A stretch of DNA of 64,000 nucleotides from RPQJ01 sp963707145 (GCA_963707145.1 CAVPOQ010000008.1:930001-994000), one strand, 5' to 3'; shown: positions 13,502-22,879, counted from the stretch's first letter. Numbers and translations: made by a program. The notes: generated by a model not told the origin, from the sequence alone.

Positions 13502-14878
13502 GTGAGCACCTCATCTCTGCCCGGCACGATGGCCCGGTTGCGGCAGGCTTTCGACAGCGGCAAGACCCGGCCCATCGAGTGGCGCCTCGCCCAGCTCGGC
13601 GAAGTCGAGCGCATGATGCGCGAGCACGAGTCGGACTTCGCCGACGCGCTGCGGCAGGATCTCGGTAAGTGCCGCTTCGAGGCGGTTCTGACCGAGATGA
13701 GCTTCGTCGAGTCCGAGGCAAAGTACGCTCGCCGCAACCTCGCCTCGTGGATGAAGCCGCAGCGCGTGCGGACGCCGCTCATGGTCCAGCCGGGCCGCAG
13801 CTACATCCAGCCCGAGCCCAAGGGCGTGGTGCTGATCATCGCGCCGTGGAACTACCCGCTGTCGATGGTGATGGCGCCGCTGGTGGGCGCGATGGCCGCC
13901 GGCAACTGCGCCGTGATGAAGCCCTCCGAGATCACCTCGCACACCTCGGCGGCGATCGCCTCGATCCTGCCGCGCTACCTCGACAACGACGCGTTCGCGA
14001 TCGTGGAGGGCGGCGTGCCGGAGACCACCGAGCTGCTCGAGCAGCGGTTCGAACACATCCTCTACACCGGCAACGAGCGCGTGGCGAGCATCGTCATGAC
14101 GGCCGCCGCCAGGCACCTCACCCCCGTGACGCTCGAACTCGGAGGCAAGAGTCCCTGCCTGATCGACAAGAGCGCCGACATCGAGGTGGCCGCCTCGCGC
14201 ATCGCCTGGGGCAAGTTCATCAACGCCGGCCAGACCTGCGTGGCGCCCGACCACGTGCTCGTGCACCGCTCGGTTGCCACGCAGTTCGTGGACGCGCTGG
14301 CGGCCAAGATCCGGCAGTTCTACGGCGACGACCCGGAGCAGAGCCCGGATTTCTGCCGCATCGCGAGCGAGCGCCACGCGGCGCGATTCCAGCAACTGCT
14401 CGAGGGGCATCGCATCCACACCGGCGGCCGGGTGGACGTGGCCAAGCGCTTCGTCGAGCCCACCATCGTGCTCGACCCGCCGGCCGACTCGGCACTGATG
14501 ACCGAGGAGATCTTCGGGCCCGTGCTGCCTGTGATCGCCGTCGACGAGATGCACCACGCGATCAAGCACGTCGCCGATCGTCCCAAGCCGCTTGCGCTGT
14601 ACCTGTTCACGAAGAGCAAGGCGCTCGAGACGGCGGTGCTCGAGAAGCTGAGCGCCGGCAGCGTGTGCATCAACGACGCGGTGATCTTCATGGTGTCGCC
14701 GGAGCTGCCGTTCGGGGGCATCGGCAACAGCGGCATGGGCCGCTACACGGGCTGGTACGGCTTCGAGACCTTCAGCCACCTGAAGCCGGTGATGAAGCGC
14801 AGCTTCCGCTTCGACGCGCCGATGCGCTATCCGCCCTACACCGAGCAGAAGGCCCGGTTGCTGAAGCTGGTGCGCTGA
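13502..14878 (+). CDS. NAD(P)-dependent aldehyde dehydrogenase, class 3 (fatty/coniferyl aldehyde type)
   Basis: A 458-residue aldehyde dehydrogenase that oxidises aldehydes to acids. Visible are the cofactor-binding segment PKGVVLIIAPWNYPLS, the general-base glutamate in VTLELGGKSPCLID, and the catalytic cysteine in INAGQTCVAPDHVLVH. The short N-terminus (RLRQAFDSGKTRPIEWR) and the C-terminal TEQKARLLKLVR are typical of the class 3 family, which includes fatty-aldehyde and coniferyl-aldehyde dehydrogenases; substrate cannot be told. The GTG at 13502 is preceded by GGAG eight bases upstream and matches the family start; the frame is open further upstream but antisense to the Nudix gene. Confidence 0.88.
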   Translation: MSTSSLPGTMARLRQAFDSGKTRPIEWRLAQLGEVERMMREHESDFADALRQDLGKCRFEAVLTEMSFVESEAKYARRNLASWMKPQRVRTPLMVQPGRSYIQPEPKGVVLIIAPWNYPLSMVMAPLVGAMAAGNCAVMKPSEITSHTSAAIASILPRYLDNDAFAIVEGGVPETTELLEQRFEHILYTGNERVASIVMTAAARHLTPVTLELGGKSPCLIDKSADIEVAASRIAWGKFINAGQTCVAPDHVLVHRSVATQFVDALAAKIRQFYGDDPEQSPDFCRIASERHAARFQQLLEGHRIHTGGRVDVAKRFVEPTIVLDPPADSALMTEEIFGPVLPVIAVDEMHHAIKHVADRPKPLALYLFTKSKALETAVLEKLSAGSVCINDAVIFMVSPELPFGGIGNSGMGRYTGWYGFETFSHLKPVMKRSFRFDAPMRYPPYTEQKARLLKLVR

Positions 14879-14883
14879 CGCGG

Positions 14884-14906
14884 GGGCCGGGCGGCGTGCC
14901 CGGCCC
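14884..14906. terminator. GC-rich perfect stem-loop between convergent genes
   Basis: A nine-base perfect stem (GGGCCGGGC with GCCCGGCCC) around a five-base loop sits six bases after the aldehyde dehydrogenase stop. There is no T-tract on either side, so it is not a classical intrinsic terminator; it may stall transcription or protect the 3' end. Confidence 0.4.
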
Positions 14907-14915
14907 GGTCCTGCT

Positions 14916-15329
14916 TCACTGGTCCACGCGGTCGACGGATGACTGGCCGGAGAGCTGCTGGCGCACGTGCGACCACGACATGCCGATGCCGAGCACCAGG
15001 CCGAGCACCAGCAGCACGACCCAGGCCATGGCCGAGCGGTTGCTGGGGTCGAGCCAGCCCTGGCTGACCACCCACCACACGACCGCCGCGAAGAACGCGA
15101 CCAGCAGCGCGAGTCCGAGCGTCCCGATGGCAGAGAGCGTCGTGCGGACGAACACCAGCCACGCGATCAGCAGCGCGATCCCGGCAATCGCCTCGAGCGG
15201 CTGGATCGAGGGGAAGCCGTCGGCCAGCCAGTGGAAGTACGAGTGCCCGGTCGGGTTGAAGGTGAGCAGCACGAGCGCCACCGAGAACAGCAGCCGCCCG
15301 AGGAGACTGCCGAAGTCGAATTCTTCCAT
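14916..15329 (-). CDS. Small inner-membrane protein, DUF6524-like
   Basis: A 137-residue protein with four predicted transmembrane segments: LLFSVALVLLTFNPTG, AIAGIALLIAWLVF, LGLALLVAFFAAVVWWVV and AWVVLLVLGLVLGIGMSW. The phrase TFNPTGHSYFHWL after the first segment resembles a family I know as DUF6524, found in Proteobacteria with no known function; this assignment is from memory. ATG 15327-15329 gives the expected start (MEEFDFGSLLGRLLF). It is convergent with the aldehyde dehydrogenase gene and separated from it by a GC-rich stem-loop. Confidence 0.72.
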   Translation of the reverse strand: MEEFDFGSLLGRLLFSVALVLLTFNPTGHSYFHWLADGFPSIQPLEAIAGIALLIAWLVFVRTTLSAIGTLGLALLVAFFAAVVWWVVSQGWLDPSNRSAMAWVVLLVLGLVLGIGMSWSHVRQQLSGQSSVDRVDQ

Positions 15330-15439
15330 GGGCCCGCGCTGCCTCCCCGCCGTGTTGACTGGCGCGCATCTTACAGGGTCCGACAGCAGGCTCCGGCGAT
15401 CTGGATATCCATACAGTAGGGCCCTATAGTGGCCCGGCG

Positions 15440-17524
15440 ATGACGACCAGCGACGCATACGCGCGCCTGAACCCGGCGCAGCGCGCGGCCGCGACCTTCG
15501 GCGAGGTCGACCCGGGGCGCGGCGTTCGGGCCGGACCGCTGCTGGTCATTGCCGGCGCGGGCACCGGCAAGACCAGCACGCTCGCCCACCGCGTCGCGCA
15601 CCTGCTGCTCTGCGGCGTCGCGCCCGAGCGTCTGCTGCTGCTCACCTTCACGCGCCGCGCCGCGCTCGAGATGACTCGCCGTGCGCAGCGGGTGGTCGCC
15701 GAGGCGGCCGCGGCCGCGCGACCCGGCGCCACGGCGCCGGGGGCGCTGCGTCTGCCGTGGTCGGGCACCTTCCACGCCATCGGCAACCGGCTGATCCGCG
15801 AGCATGCCGGCCGCCTGGGCCTCGACCCCGGCTTCAGCGTGCTCGACCGCGCCGACGCCGCGGATCTCATGGACGTGGTGCGCCACCGGCTCGGCCTGTC
15901 GAAGACCGGGGAGCGCTTCCCGCGCAAGGACACCTGCCTCGGCATCTACTCGCACCGCGTCAACGCGCAGTGCCCGCTGCGCCAGACGCTCGAGACCGCC
16001 TATCCCTGGTGCCTCGACTGGGAGCCCCGGCTCACCGCTCTGTATCGCGCCTACGTCGAGGAAAAGCTCGCACAGCAGGCGCTCGACTACGACGACCTGC
16101 TGCTGTGGTGGCAACTCATGATGCAGGACGAGTCGCTCGCCACGGAGATCGGTGCGCGCTTCGACCACGTGCTGGTGGACGAGTACCAGGACACCAACGC
16201 ATTGCAGGCCGGGATCCTGCTGCGACTCAAGCCGTCCGGCGCCGGCGTGACGGTGGTGGGCGACGATGCGCAGGCGATCTACTCGTTCCGCGGTGCCACG
16301 GTCGAGAACATCCTGGAGTTCCCCGAGCGCTTCTCGCCGCCGGCACACGTCGCGGTGCTCGAGGAGAACTACCGCTCGACGCAGCCGGTACTCGACGCGG
16401 CCAATGCCGTGATCGCCGACGGTACGCGCCAGTACCGCAAATTCCTGCGCAGCACCCGCGGCGGCGGCCCGAAGCCACGTTACGTGACGGTGCAGGACGA
16501 CCAGGCGCAGGCTGGCTACGTCGTCGAGCGCGTGCTGGAGTGCCGCGAGCGCGGCGTCGACCTGCGGCGCCAGGCCGTGCTGTTCCGCAATGCCGATCAC
16601 AGCGACGTGCTCGAGCTCGAGCTGATGCGCCGGAACATACCCTACGTGAAGTACGGCGGACTGAAGTTCCTCGAGGCCGCGCACGTCAAGGACCTGCTCG
16701 CCGTGCTGCGCTGGGCCGACAACCCGCGCAATCGCATCGCGGCCTTCCGCGTGCTGCAGCTGCTGCCGGGCATGGGTCCCGCCAATGCCCAGCGTGTCTG
16801 CGACGCGTTCGAGGCCCAGGGCTTCGGCTGGCCGTCGCTGGCCGGACAGCCCGTCGCTGCCGCGACGCGCGGGCACTGGCCGGCGTTCGCCTCGCTGATG
16901 ACGGGGCTCGGCGAGCCGTCGGCGGCATGGGAGGGGCAGCTCACGCGCGTGCGCGCGTGGTACGAGCCGCAGCTCGAGCGGTTGTACGAATCCGCGCCGG
17001 CGCGCAGCGGCGATCTCGAGCAGCTCGAGCGCCTCGCCGTGCAGTACCCGACGCGCGAGGCCTTCGTGACCGAGCTGACCCTCGACCCGCCACAGGCCAC
17101 GGGCGACCTCTCTGGCGACCCGCTGCTCGACGAGGATTACCTCGTGCTGTCGACCGTGCACTCGGCCAAGGGACAGGAGTGGGAATCGGTGCACGTGCTC
17201 AACGTCACCGACGGCAGCTTTCCGTCGGAGTTCGCGACCGGTCGGCCGGAGCTGCTCGAGGAGGAGCGCCGGCTGCTGTACGTCGCGATGACGCGTGCGA
17301 AGCAGGAACTGCACCTGATCGCGCCGCTGCGCTTCTACGTCACGCAGCAGTCGCGCACCGGCGATCGCTACGTGCACGGCGCGCGCAGCCGCTTCCTGAC
17401 CGACACCGTGCTGGAGCGATTCGAAGGCGCGGCGTGGCCTGCGCAACCGGAGTCGATGGCGGCACCGCTTCAGTCGCCGGGTTCACGCATCGACGTCGCT
17501 GCGCGGTTGCGGGATCTCTGGTGA
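15440..17524 (+). CDS. UvrD/PcrA-superfamily ATP-dependent DNA helicase
   Basis: A 694-residue superfamily 1A helicase with all expected motifs: I AGAGTGKTSTLAHRVAHLL (residues 37-55), Ia TFTRRAALEMTRR, II VDEYQDTNALQ, III VVGDDAQAIYSFRGA, IV ENYRSTQPVLDAAN, V TVHSAKGQEWESVHVLN, VI EERRLLYVAMTRAKQELHL. It is a little shorter than UvrD or Rep (about 720 and 670) and lacks a recognisable nuclease domain. The family unwinds DNA 3' to 5' in repair or replication restart. A TATAGT hexamer at 15425-15430 precedes the ATG by nine bases, suggesting a very short leader. Confidence 0.88.
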   Translation: MTTSDAYARLNPAQRAAATFGEVDPGRGVRAGPLLVIAGAGTGKTSTLAHRVAHLLLCGVAPERLLLLTFTRRAALEMTRRAQRVVAEAAAAARPGATAPGALRLPWSGTFHAIGNRLIREHAGRLGLDPGFSVLDRADAADLMDVVRHRLGLSKTGERFPRKDTCLGIYSHRVNAQCPLRQTLETAYPWCLDWEPRLTALYRAYVEEKLAQQALDYDDLLLWWQLMMQDESLATEIGARFDHVLVDEYQDTNALQAGILLRLKPSGAGVTVVGDDAQAIYSFRGATVENILEFPERFSPPAHVAVLEENYRSTQPVLDAANAVIADGTRQYRKFLRSTRGGGPKPRYVTVQDDQAQAGYVVERVLECRERGVDLRRQAVLFRNADHSDVLELELMRRNIPYVKYGGLKFLEAAHVKDLLAVLRWADNPRNRIAAFRVLQLLPGMGPANAQRVCDAFEAQGFGWPSLAGQPVAAATRGHWPAFASLMTGLGEPSAAWEGQLTRVRAWYEPQLERLYESAPARSGDLEQLERLAVQYPTREAFVTELTLDPPQATGDLSGDPLLDEDYLVLSTVHSAKGQEWESVHVLNVTDGSFPSEFATGRPELLEEERRLLYVAMTRAKQELHLIAPLRFYVTQQSRTGDRYVHGARSRFLTDTVLERFEGAAWPAQPESMAAPLQSPGSRIDVAARLRDLW

Positions 17525-17542
17525 GGCCGTCGCGCAGCGCCC

Positions 17543-17577
17543 AAAAAGAGAAGGCCCGGGTCGCCCCGGGCCTTCTC
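17543..17577 (-). terminator. Intrinsic terminator of the RRM gene
   Basis: A 13-base perfect stem (GAGAAGGCCCGGG at 17548-17560 pairing with 17565-17577) with a four-base loop is followed, reading leftward, by five T residues (AAAAA at 17543-17547 on the + strand). It lies 42 bases past the stop of the RRM gene. A second short GC hairpin (around 17591-17610) lies between stop and terminator. The stem could also stop rightward transcription from the helicase gene, but without a T-tract. Confidence 0.85.
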
Positions 17578-17618
17578 GGCATCGCATGGCACGGGCGCCC
17601 TCGGGCGCCCGGCGACGA

Positions 17619-18014
17619 TTACCAGCGGCGCGAACCGCCGCCGCCACCGCCACTGCCGCCGTAGCCGCCGCCACCGCCGCCGCTGCCGTAGCCGCCGCCA
17701 CCGCCGCCGCCGTAGCCACCGCCACCCGGACGGCCACCGCCACCAGGACGGCCACCGCCGCCGCCGGTGCGCGGACGATCCTGCGCTTCGTTAACGCGCA
17801 GCGGACGGCCGCCCATATTGAAGCCGTTCAGCGCCTGCATCGCCTTCTGGGCGTCGGCCTGCGGCATCTCGACGAAGCCGAAGCCGCGCGGCCGGCCGGT
17901 CTCACGGTCGGTCGGCAGGGCGACGGAGTCGACGGTGCCGTGCTGGGCGAAGAGGTCACGGATTTCGCTCTCGGTCGCCGAGAACGGAAGGTTGCCCACG
18001 TAGATCTTGGTCAT
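17619..18014 (-). CDS. RRM-domain RNA-binding protein with glycine-rich C-terminus
   Basis: A 131-residue protein. Residues 1-80 are one RNA recognition motif: RNP2 is IYVGNLPFS (residues 4-12) and RNP1 is RGFGFVEM. The remaining 45 residues are almost entirely glycine with arginine, tyrosine, serine and proline, ending SRRW. Such proteins are single-stranded RNA binders, often cold-induced chaperones. The ATG at 18012-18014 follows AGGA at a good distance on the minus strand. It has its own terminator downstream and a long gene-free region upstream, so it is monocistronic. Confidence 0.9.
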   Translation of the reverse strand: MTKIYVGNLPFSATESEIRDLFAQHGTVDSVALPTDRETGRPRGFGFVEMPQADAQKAMQALNGFNMGGRPLRVNEAQDRPRTGGGGGRPGGGGRPGGGGYGGGGGGGYGSGGGGGGYGGSGGGGGGSRRW

Positions 18015-18716
18015 TCGAACATCCTAAGAGATTAACAACACACAACGACAGGACTGGAATCAAGCCGATTCACCCGCGGCGCCATGCCCTTCTCAAGGCG
18101 AGCGCTCGGGCGATCCCTGTCACCTGATCGAACACGTTTCGGCTTAACAAACCAGGCGCCAGACGGCGCCCTGCAAGACACGGACGGGCAACGATCGCGC
18201 GACAGTCTAGCACAAGCGTATGTCTATGAAGGAAAAACTCGGGCCGGGCAGCAGGTCGTCGCCATGGCTAACCGCGTCTGCCGCCGCTGCTCGTGGCGTC
18301 GAGAGTCAGGTTGTGGTCACGAGCGACAACGAATTCTCCGCCCCCGGGGACGAGGCCGACGATCGCAGCCCGACCCCTGCGAAGCGAGGGCTCCGCGGGC
18401 CTGTGGCCTGCGCCTGCGGACTGGAATGAGAAGGCGTTCACCGGACGGGGAGGAGAGGGAGTCGATCTCGCGGGAGGCAGCAGTGCGAACGGCTCGGAGT
18501 CCGGTGCCTGAAATTTGAAACGACGCAAGAGTAATGACAGTAGCCGAAAGCTGCAACCTAAATCGTTGATGCAGCGCAAAAATCCGGCGCCGCATCGGTC
18601 AGTCGTGCGGGGGCAGACCAGCGGCGGGGCCGCCGGCAGCGCCCCGCCTTCAGCCGCCGATGGCGAGGCCGGGCGATGGTCGGTGCTTCACTATCTCTGA
18701 CCTCTGTTCACCGACC
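18015..18716. other. 702-base gene-free region upstream of the RRM gene
   Basis: No convincing gene on either strand: the frames present lack motifs, start sites and the strong third-position GC bias of neighbours, and base composition is less extreme (AT-rich patches near 18030, 18220-18240 and 18510-18560). It should hold the promoter and 5' leader of the RRM gene; leaders of such genes are often long and regulatory. No tRNA-like fold or T-tract terminator was seen. Confidence 0.5.
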
Positions 18717-19619
18717 TCATTTCTGGCCGCTGGCGGCCTCCATCTGCCTCTTGAAATACGTCCAGCTCGTCTCGTTCGGCCGCTGGTCGTCCACCGGCGG
18801 CGGGTCCTTGTAGATCGGCGCCCGCGCCTCGATCGCCGCGCGCATGCCGGCCGGCAGTTCGGCGTAGCTGTCGAGCTTGAGGCCGGCCCCATTGAAGTAC
18901 AGCAGCCCTGCGCGGCCCCGCATCTTCATCCACGGCAACCAGTCCGAGACGCGCGCCCATGCGACGTTGACGTCCGCCGAGTGCTTCTTCGCGTCGGTGA
19001 GGTCGGACATGCGGCCGAAGAAATTGAACATCTCGGTCGCGTGGTAGGTGCCGCCGACGAAATCCTGGAAATCGCCTGCGAGCGGATTGCGGTAGAAGAG
19101 CGGCACGGTCGTCGTGCCCCACCAGTGGTCACCCATCACCTGGATGTCGGTTTCGTAGGGCTTGCCGTCGGCGCGGACCGGGAAGATCGGCGCGCGGAAA
19201 TTCACCGGGTCGTTGGCGATGTGCAGCACCTTCACGGTTTCGCCGCTCCAGGGGTTCTTCCACTCGTCGACGATCTGGCCGGTGGTCGGATCCTGGTAGA
19301 AGAGCACTTCGCGCGAGACTTGCCGGAACCCGGTGCCGCGCACCGGGTCTTCGACCGTGACGCACTGGCGCACGTTCATGCCTTCGAAGCGGAACAGCAG
19401 CCGGTCCGGCTCGCCGGGCACGCGGCTGTAAGTCTCGCCGGTCCAGTAGTAGACGGTCGGTCGCCGGTCCTCGGTCGAGCACTGGACCTTGCGGAACGCG
19501 GCGATCGCCCCCTCGGGCGTACCGATGTCGATGCCTTTCGCCGCCGCGGAACTCGCCGTCGCGCAGCCTGCGAAGAGCGTCGCGGCGAGCGCCGCGCCTC
19601 GGATGAAGCTCGATCCCAT
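18717..19619 (-). CDS. DUF1838-family lipoprotein
   Basis: A 300-residue secreted protein. The N-terminus is a lipoprotein signal (GAALAATLFAGC). The mature part has the DUF1838 pattern: a modest N-terminal segment (GAIAAFRKVQC), a YYWTGETYSRVPGEPDRLLF strand pair, REVLFYQDPTTGQIVDEW, VAWARVSDWLPWMKM and, near the end, TSWTYFKRQMEAAS. The family has no established activity. ATG 19617-19619 follows GGGAGAG, a good ribosome site. The gene stands alone. Confidence 0.78.
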   Translation of the reverse strand: MGSSFIRGAALAATLFAGCATASSAAAKGIDIGTPEGAIAAFRKVQCSTEDRRPTVYYWTGETYSRVPGEPDRLLFRFEGMNVRQCVTVEDPVRGTGFRQVSREVLFYQDPTTGQIVDEWKNPWSGETVKVLHIANDPVNFRAPIFPVRADGKPYETDIQVMGDHWWGTTTVPLFYRNPLAGDFQDFVGGTYHATEMFNFFGRMSDLTDAKKHSADVNVAWARVSDWLPWMKMRGRAGLLYFNGAGLKLDSYAELPAGMRAAIEARAPIYKDPPPVDDQRPNETSWTYFKRQMEAASGQK

Positions 19620-19684
19620 GGAGTCTCTCCCCGTGCCGGTAGCGGCTGGCGGGATTATGTCCCGCGACGGCGGAGGGACGGAAG

Positions 19685-19873
19685 TCAGGCGCCGGCGCGC
19701 GCCAGCCAGTGCTCGAGGTTGCGCAGGTTGGTCCAGGCGTCCTCGCGGTCGTTCCAATTCCGCAGCCAGCCGGTCGGGTCGACGCCGGCGGGTCCGCTTT
19801 CCGCTGCTCTGGCGGCCAGCGCGCGGACGAACTGGTCGGGGTCGGGGCGAGGGTCGAGCCGGTCGTCGTGCAC
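19685..19873 (-). CDS. Possible small protein, 62 residues
   Basis: A short frame starting at GTG 19871-19873 encodes an acidic N-terminal half (DDRLDPRPDPDQFVRALA) and a tryptophan-rich end (WLRNWNDREDAWTNLRNLEH then WLARAGA). Amino-acid composition and lack of low complexity favour a real small protein, but no homologue is known to me and there is no clear ribosome site. It sits between the DUF1838 gene and speA on the same strand. Confidence 0.4.
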   Translation of the reverse strand: MHDDRLDPRPDPDQFVRALAARAAESGPAGVDPTGWLRNWNDREDAWTNLRNLEHWLARAGA

Positions 19874-19971
19874 GTGAGCCGCTCCGTCGATTGACGCGCG
19901 GCATTTCACCGATCGAAGGTTGCGGTCGCATGTCGCGCCTGTGACGGGCGCGTGAACGCCGCCTGGCCGGG

Positions 19972-21936
19972 TCAGTCCGGCTCGAGGTAGGTGTAGCCGT
20001 TCAGCTCGCCGTCGTAGAAGCGACGCAGCGCCTGGCTCTCGGCGAGCGACAGCCGGCCCTCGCGCACCGCGCGCTCGCAGTCGCGCGCGAGCTGCGGCAG
20101 CAGCCGGTCCACGTCGTAGCGCATGTAGCGCAGCACCTCGGCGGCGGTGTCGCCCTTCACCGTCTCCTCGATCCACCAGCCGCCCTCCTCGTGCAGCTTG
20201 ATGTGCACGACGTGGGTGTCGCCGAAGAGGTTGTGCAGGTCGCCGAGGGTCTCCTGGTAGGCGCCGACGAGGAACGCCGCGAGGTAGTAGGGCTCGCCGT
20301 CGCGCAGGTCGTGGACCTCGAGCGTGCGCTTGGTCTCGCGCAGGCTGACGAAGCGGTCGATCTTGCCGTCGGAATCGCAGGTGATGTCGGCCAGCACCGC
20401 CTTGCGCCCGGGGCGCTCGCCGAGGCGGTGGATCGGCATGATCGGGAACAGCTGGTCGATCGCCCAGCTGTCGGGCAGCGACTGGAACACCGACACGTTG
20501 CAGAAGTAGATGTCGCTCAGCACGGCCTCGAGGCCCTCGAGCTCCTCGGGCACCGACTCGAGTCGCCGGCACGCGTCGCGGATGCGCGCGCAGGTCGCCC
20601 AGTACAACCGCTCCACGAGGCCGCGGTGCACGAGGCTCAGGTAGCCGAGGTTGAACATCTGCAGCGCCTGTTCGCGCGCCTGCTGGGCGTCGTGGTAGCA
20701 CTCCACCAGCCGCCGCTCGCCGATCGAGCGGTAGGCGTCGAGCAGGTCGCGGACCGGCTGGGGCGCGCCGCCGTCCTGCGCGTCGTGCTCGCTGACGCTG
20801 AAGCGGTCGAGCGCGGAACTGCCGAGCGCATTGAACACGAGCAGGCTGTGGTGCGCCGCGATGGCGCGCCCCGACTCGCTCACGATCACGGGATGCTCGA
20901 CGCCGCGCGCGTTGCAGACGCTCGCAATGCGGTAGACGACGTCGCTCGCGTACTCGACGAGCGTGTAGTTCATCGAGGAAGCGTAGTTGGTGCGACTGCC
21001 GTCGTAGTCCACGCCGAGGCCGCCGCCGACGTCGATGTAGCGCAGTCCCGCGCCCATCAGCTTGAGCTCGGCATAGACGTGCGCGAGCTCGTTGACGGCG
21101 TCCTTGACGCGGCGGATGTCCTGCAGCTGGCTGCCGGGGTGGCAGTGGACCAGCTGCAGGCAGTCTTCCATGCCCTGCTCCTTCAGCACGCGGAACAGGT
21201 CGAGGATCTCGCTCACGAACAGGCCGAACTTCGATTTCTCGCCCGAGGATTCCCGCCAGCGCCCGGCGCCCTCGCTCGCGAGCTTGACGCGCACGCCGAT
21301 GCGCGGGCGCACGTCGTAGGCGCGCGCGTGCTTCAGGATCAGCTCGAGCTCGCTGAAGTTCTCCACCACCGGGATGATCGTGCGACCGAGCTTGGTGGCC
21401 AGTATCACCGCCTCGATGTAGCTGTCGTCCTTGAAGCCGTTGCAGACGATCATCCGCTCCGACTCGCCCTCGGTGATGGCCATGACCGCGAGCAGCTCGG
21501 GCTTGGAGCCCACCTCCAGCCCGAAGCCGAACTCGCGCCCGTAGCCGTAGACCTCCTCGACCACCAGCCGCTGCTGGTTGACCTTGATCGGGTAGACGGC
21601 GGTGTAGCGGCCGCGGTAGTCGTTCTCGGCGATCGCGGCGGCAAACCCGTCGTGCAGGCGCTTCAGGCGGTGGCGCAGGATGTCGGAGAAGCGCACCACG
21701 ACCGGTGTCGCGAGGTCGCGCGCCGCGAGGCCCCGGATCACCTCGTCGAGGTCGATTTCGTGCTCGGCGGTCTGGTCGGGCCGCACCACGACGTGGCCGT
21801 CGGCGTTGATGCCGAAGTACCCACCGCCCCAGGCGTTGACGCCGTAGAGATCGAGGGAGTCATCGATCGTCCAGGGATCGGTGGGACGCGGCTTGCGCGC
21901 GGCAGTGTCCACGGTGGCGGTGCTCCGGCAGGGCAT
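19972..21936 (-). CDS. speA: Biosynthetic arginine decarboxylase
   Basis: A 654-residue PLP enzyme of the alanine-racemase fold that decarboxylates arginine to agmatine, the first step of putrescine synthesis from arginine. The start region VNAWGGGYFGINADGHVVV, the PLP lysine segment YPIKVNQQRLVVEEVYGYG (near residue 110), VHCHPGSQLQDIRRVKDAVN, DVGGGLGVDYDGS and VSESGRAIAAHHS are diagnostic of SpeA. Length equals the E. coli enzyme (658). No agmatine-processing genes are nearby, but homospermidine synthase lies 1.8 kb away across two divergent genes. Confidence 0.96.
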   Translation of the reverse strand: MPCRSTATVDTAARKPRPTDPWTIDDSLDLYGVNAWGGGYFGINADGHVVVRPDQTAEHEIDLDEVIRGLAARDLATPVVVRFSDILRHRLKRLHDGFAAAIAENDYRGRYTAVYPIKVNQQRLVVEEVYGYGREFGFGLEVGSKPELLAVMAITEGESERMIVCNGFKDDSYIEAVILATKLGRTIIPVVENFSELELILKHARAYDVRPRIGVRVKLASEGAGRWRESSGEKSKFGLFVSEILDLFRVLKEQGMEDCLQLVHCHPGSQLQDIRRVKDAVNELAHVYAELKLMGAGLRYIDVGGGLGVDYDGSRTNYASSMNYTLVEYASDVVYRIASVCNARGVEHPVIVSESGRAIAAHHSLLVFNALGSSALDRFSVSEHDAQDGGAPQPVRDLLDAYRSIGERRLVECYHDAQQAREQALQMFNLGYLSLVHRGLVERLYWATCARIRDACRRLESVPEELEGLEAVLSDIYFCNVSVFQSLPDSWAIDQLFPIMPIHRLGERPGRKAVLADITCDSDGKIDRFVSLRETKRTLEVHDLRDGEPYYLAAFLVGAYQETLGDLHNLFGDTHVVHIKLHEEGGWWIEETVKGDTAAEVLRYMRYDVDRLLPQLARDCERAVREGRLSLAESQALRRFYDGELNGYTYLEPD

Positions 21937-22024
21937 GGAAAACGAGGCGCGGAAGATAGCAGATGCGACCGGGAGAGATCGCGACGCAGGCGCGCCGCTG
22001 TGGCCGCGCCGTCAGGGTGCCCCG

Positions 22025-22879
22025 TCAGGGCGCGGCGCCGGTGCGCACCGGGCGCAACGGGTCGCTCGACCATTCGCTCCACGAGCCCGGGTAGAGTCGC
22101 GCGCCGGCGAGGCCCGCGTGCTCGAGCGCCAGCAGCAGGTGGCAGGCGGTGACGCCCGAGCCGCACATGGCCACGGCCGCTTCCGCGGGCACGCCGTCGA
22201 GGGCCGCCGACAGCGCCGTGCGCAATGCCTCGGCCGGCAGGAAGCGCCCCTCGGCATCGAGGTTCCTGGCGTAGGGATGGTTGCGCGCGCCGGGCACGTG
22301 GCCGGCGACCGCGTCGAGCGGCTCGACCTCGCCGCGATAGCGCTCGGGAGCCCGCGCGTCGAGGACGCGGCGCGACGGATCGCGCGCCGCCGCGAGGACC
22401 CCGGCGGCGTCCGCCGCGAGCGACGGGCGCGGGTGCGCGACGAAGTTGCCTGGCACCGGCTCGGGCAACGTGTCCGTCAGCGGCAGGTCGAGTTGCAGCC
22501 AGCGGCGCATGCCGCCGTCGAGCACCGCGACCGCGTCGTGCCCGAGCCAGCGCAGCATCCACCAGAGGCGCGCGGCGTACATGCCGTTGCCGTCGTCGTA
22601 GGCGACCACCTGCGAGTCGTCGTTCACGCCCCAGCTGCGCAGCCGCGCCTCGAAGACGGCAGGCGAGGGCAGCGGATGCCGCCCCGACGTCGCGCCGGGT
22701 GGGGCGGCGAGGTCGCGGTTGAGGTCGGCGTACACCGCGCCCGGCAGGTGCTCTTCGCGGTAGCGCCGGCGTCCATCGTCGGGGCGCGCGAGGTCGAAGC
22801 GGCAGTCGAACACGCGCAGGCGCGCGTCGCTGGCCAGGCCTGCAAGCGATTCCGCGGAGATCAGTGTGCGATGGTTCAT
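22025..22879 (-). CDS. sseA: 3-mercaptopyruvate/thiosulfate sulfurtransferase, two rhodanese domains
   Basis: A 284-residue tandem rhodanese, close to E. coli SseA in length (281). The N-terminal domain (RVFDCRFDLARPDDGR, YDDGNGMYAARLWWMLRWLG) lacks the active cysteine, as usual. The C-terminal domain has the cysteine loop MCGSGVTACHLLLAL near residue 240; the CGSGVTA sequence is that of mercaptopyruvate sulfurtransferases. These transfer sulfane sulfur to cyanide or thiols in the cytoplasm. ATG 22877-22879 fits the family start (MNHRTLISAESLAGL). It diverges from the GST gene. Confidence 0.88.
   Translation of the reverse strand: MNHRTLISAESLAGLASDARLRVFDCRFDLARPDDGRRRYREEHLPGAVYADLNRDLAAPPGATSGRHPLPSPAVFEARLRSWGVNDDSQVVAYDDGNGMYAARLWWMLRWLGHDAVAVLDGGMRRWLQLDLPLTDTLPEPVPGNFVAHPRPSLAADAAGVLAAARDPSRRVLDARAPERYRGEVEPLDAVAGHVPGARNHPYARNLDAEGRFLPAEALRTALSAALDGVPAEAAVAMCGSGVTACHLLLALEHAGLAGARLYPGSWSEWSSDPLRPVRTGAAP

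Noticed and set aside
17630..17770. Short tandem repeats resembling a CRISPR or satellite array
   Set aside because: The repeats are glycine codons of the RRM protein tail, irregular in length, in frame and without unique spacers.
18220..18520. Small frames (about 70-140 codons) in the gene-free region before the RRM gene
   Set aside because: No ribosome sites, no third-position GC bias, and frames on both strands of similar length; nothing supports coding.
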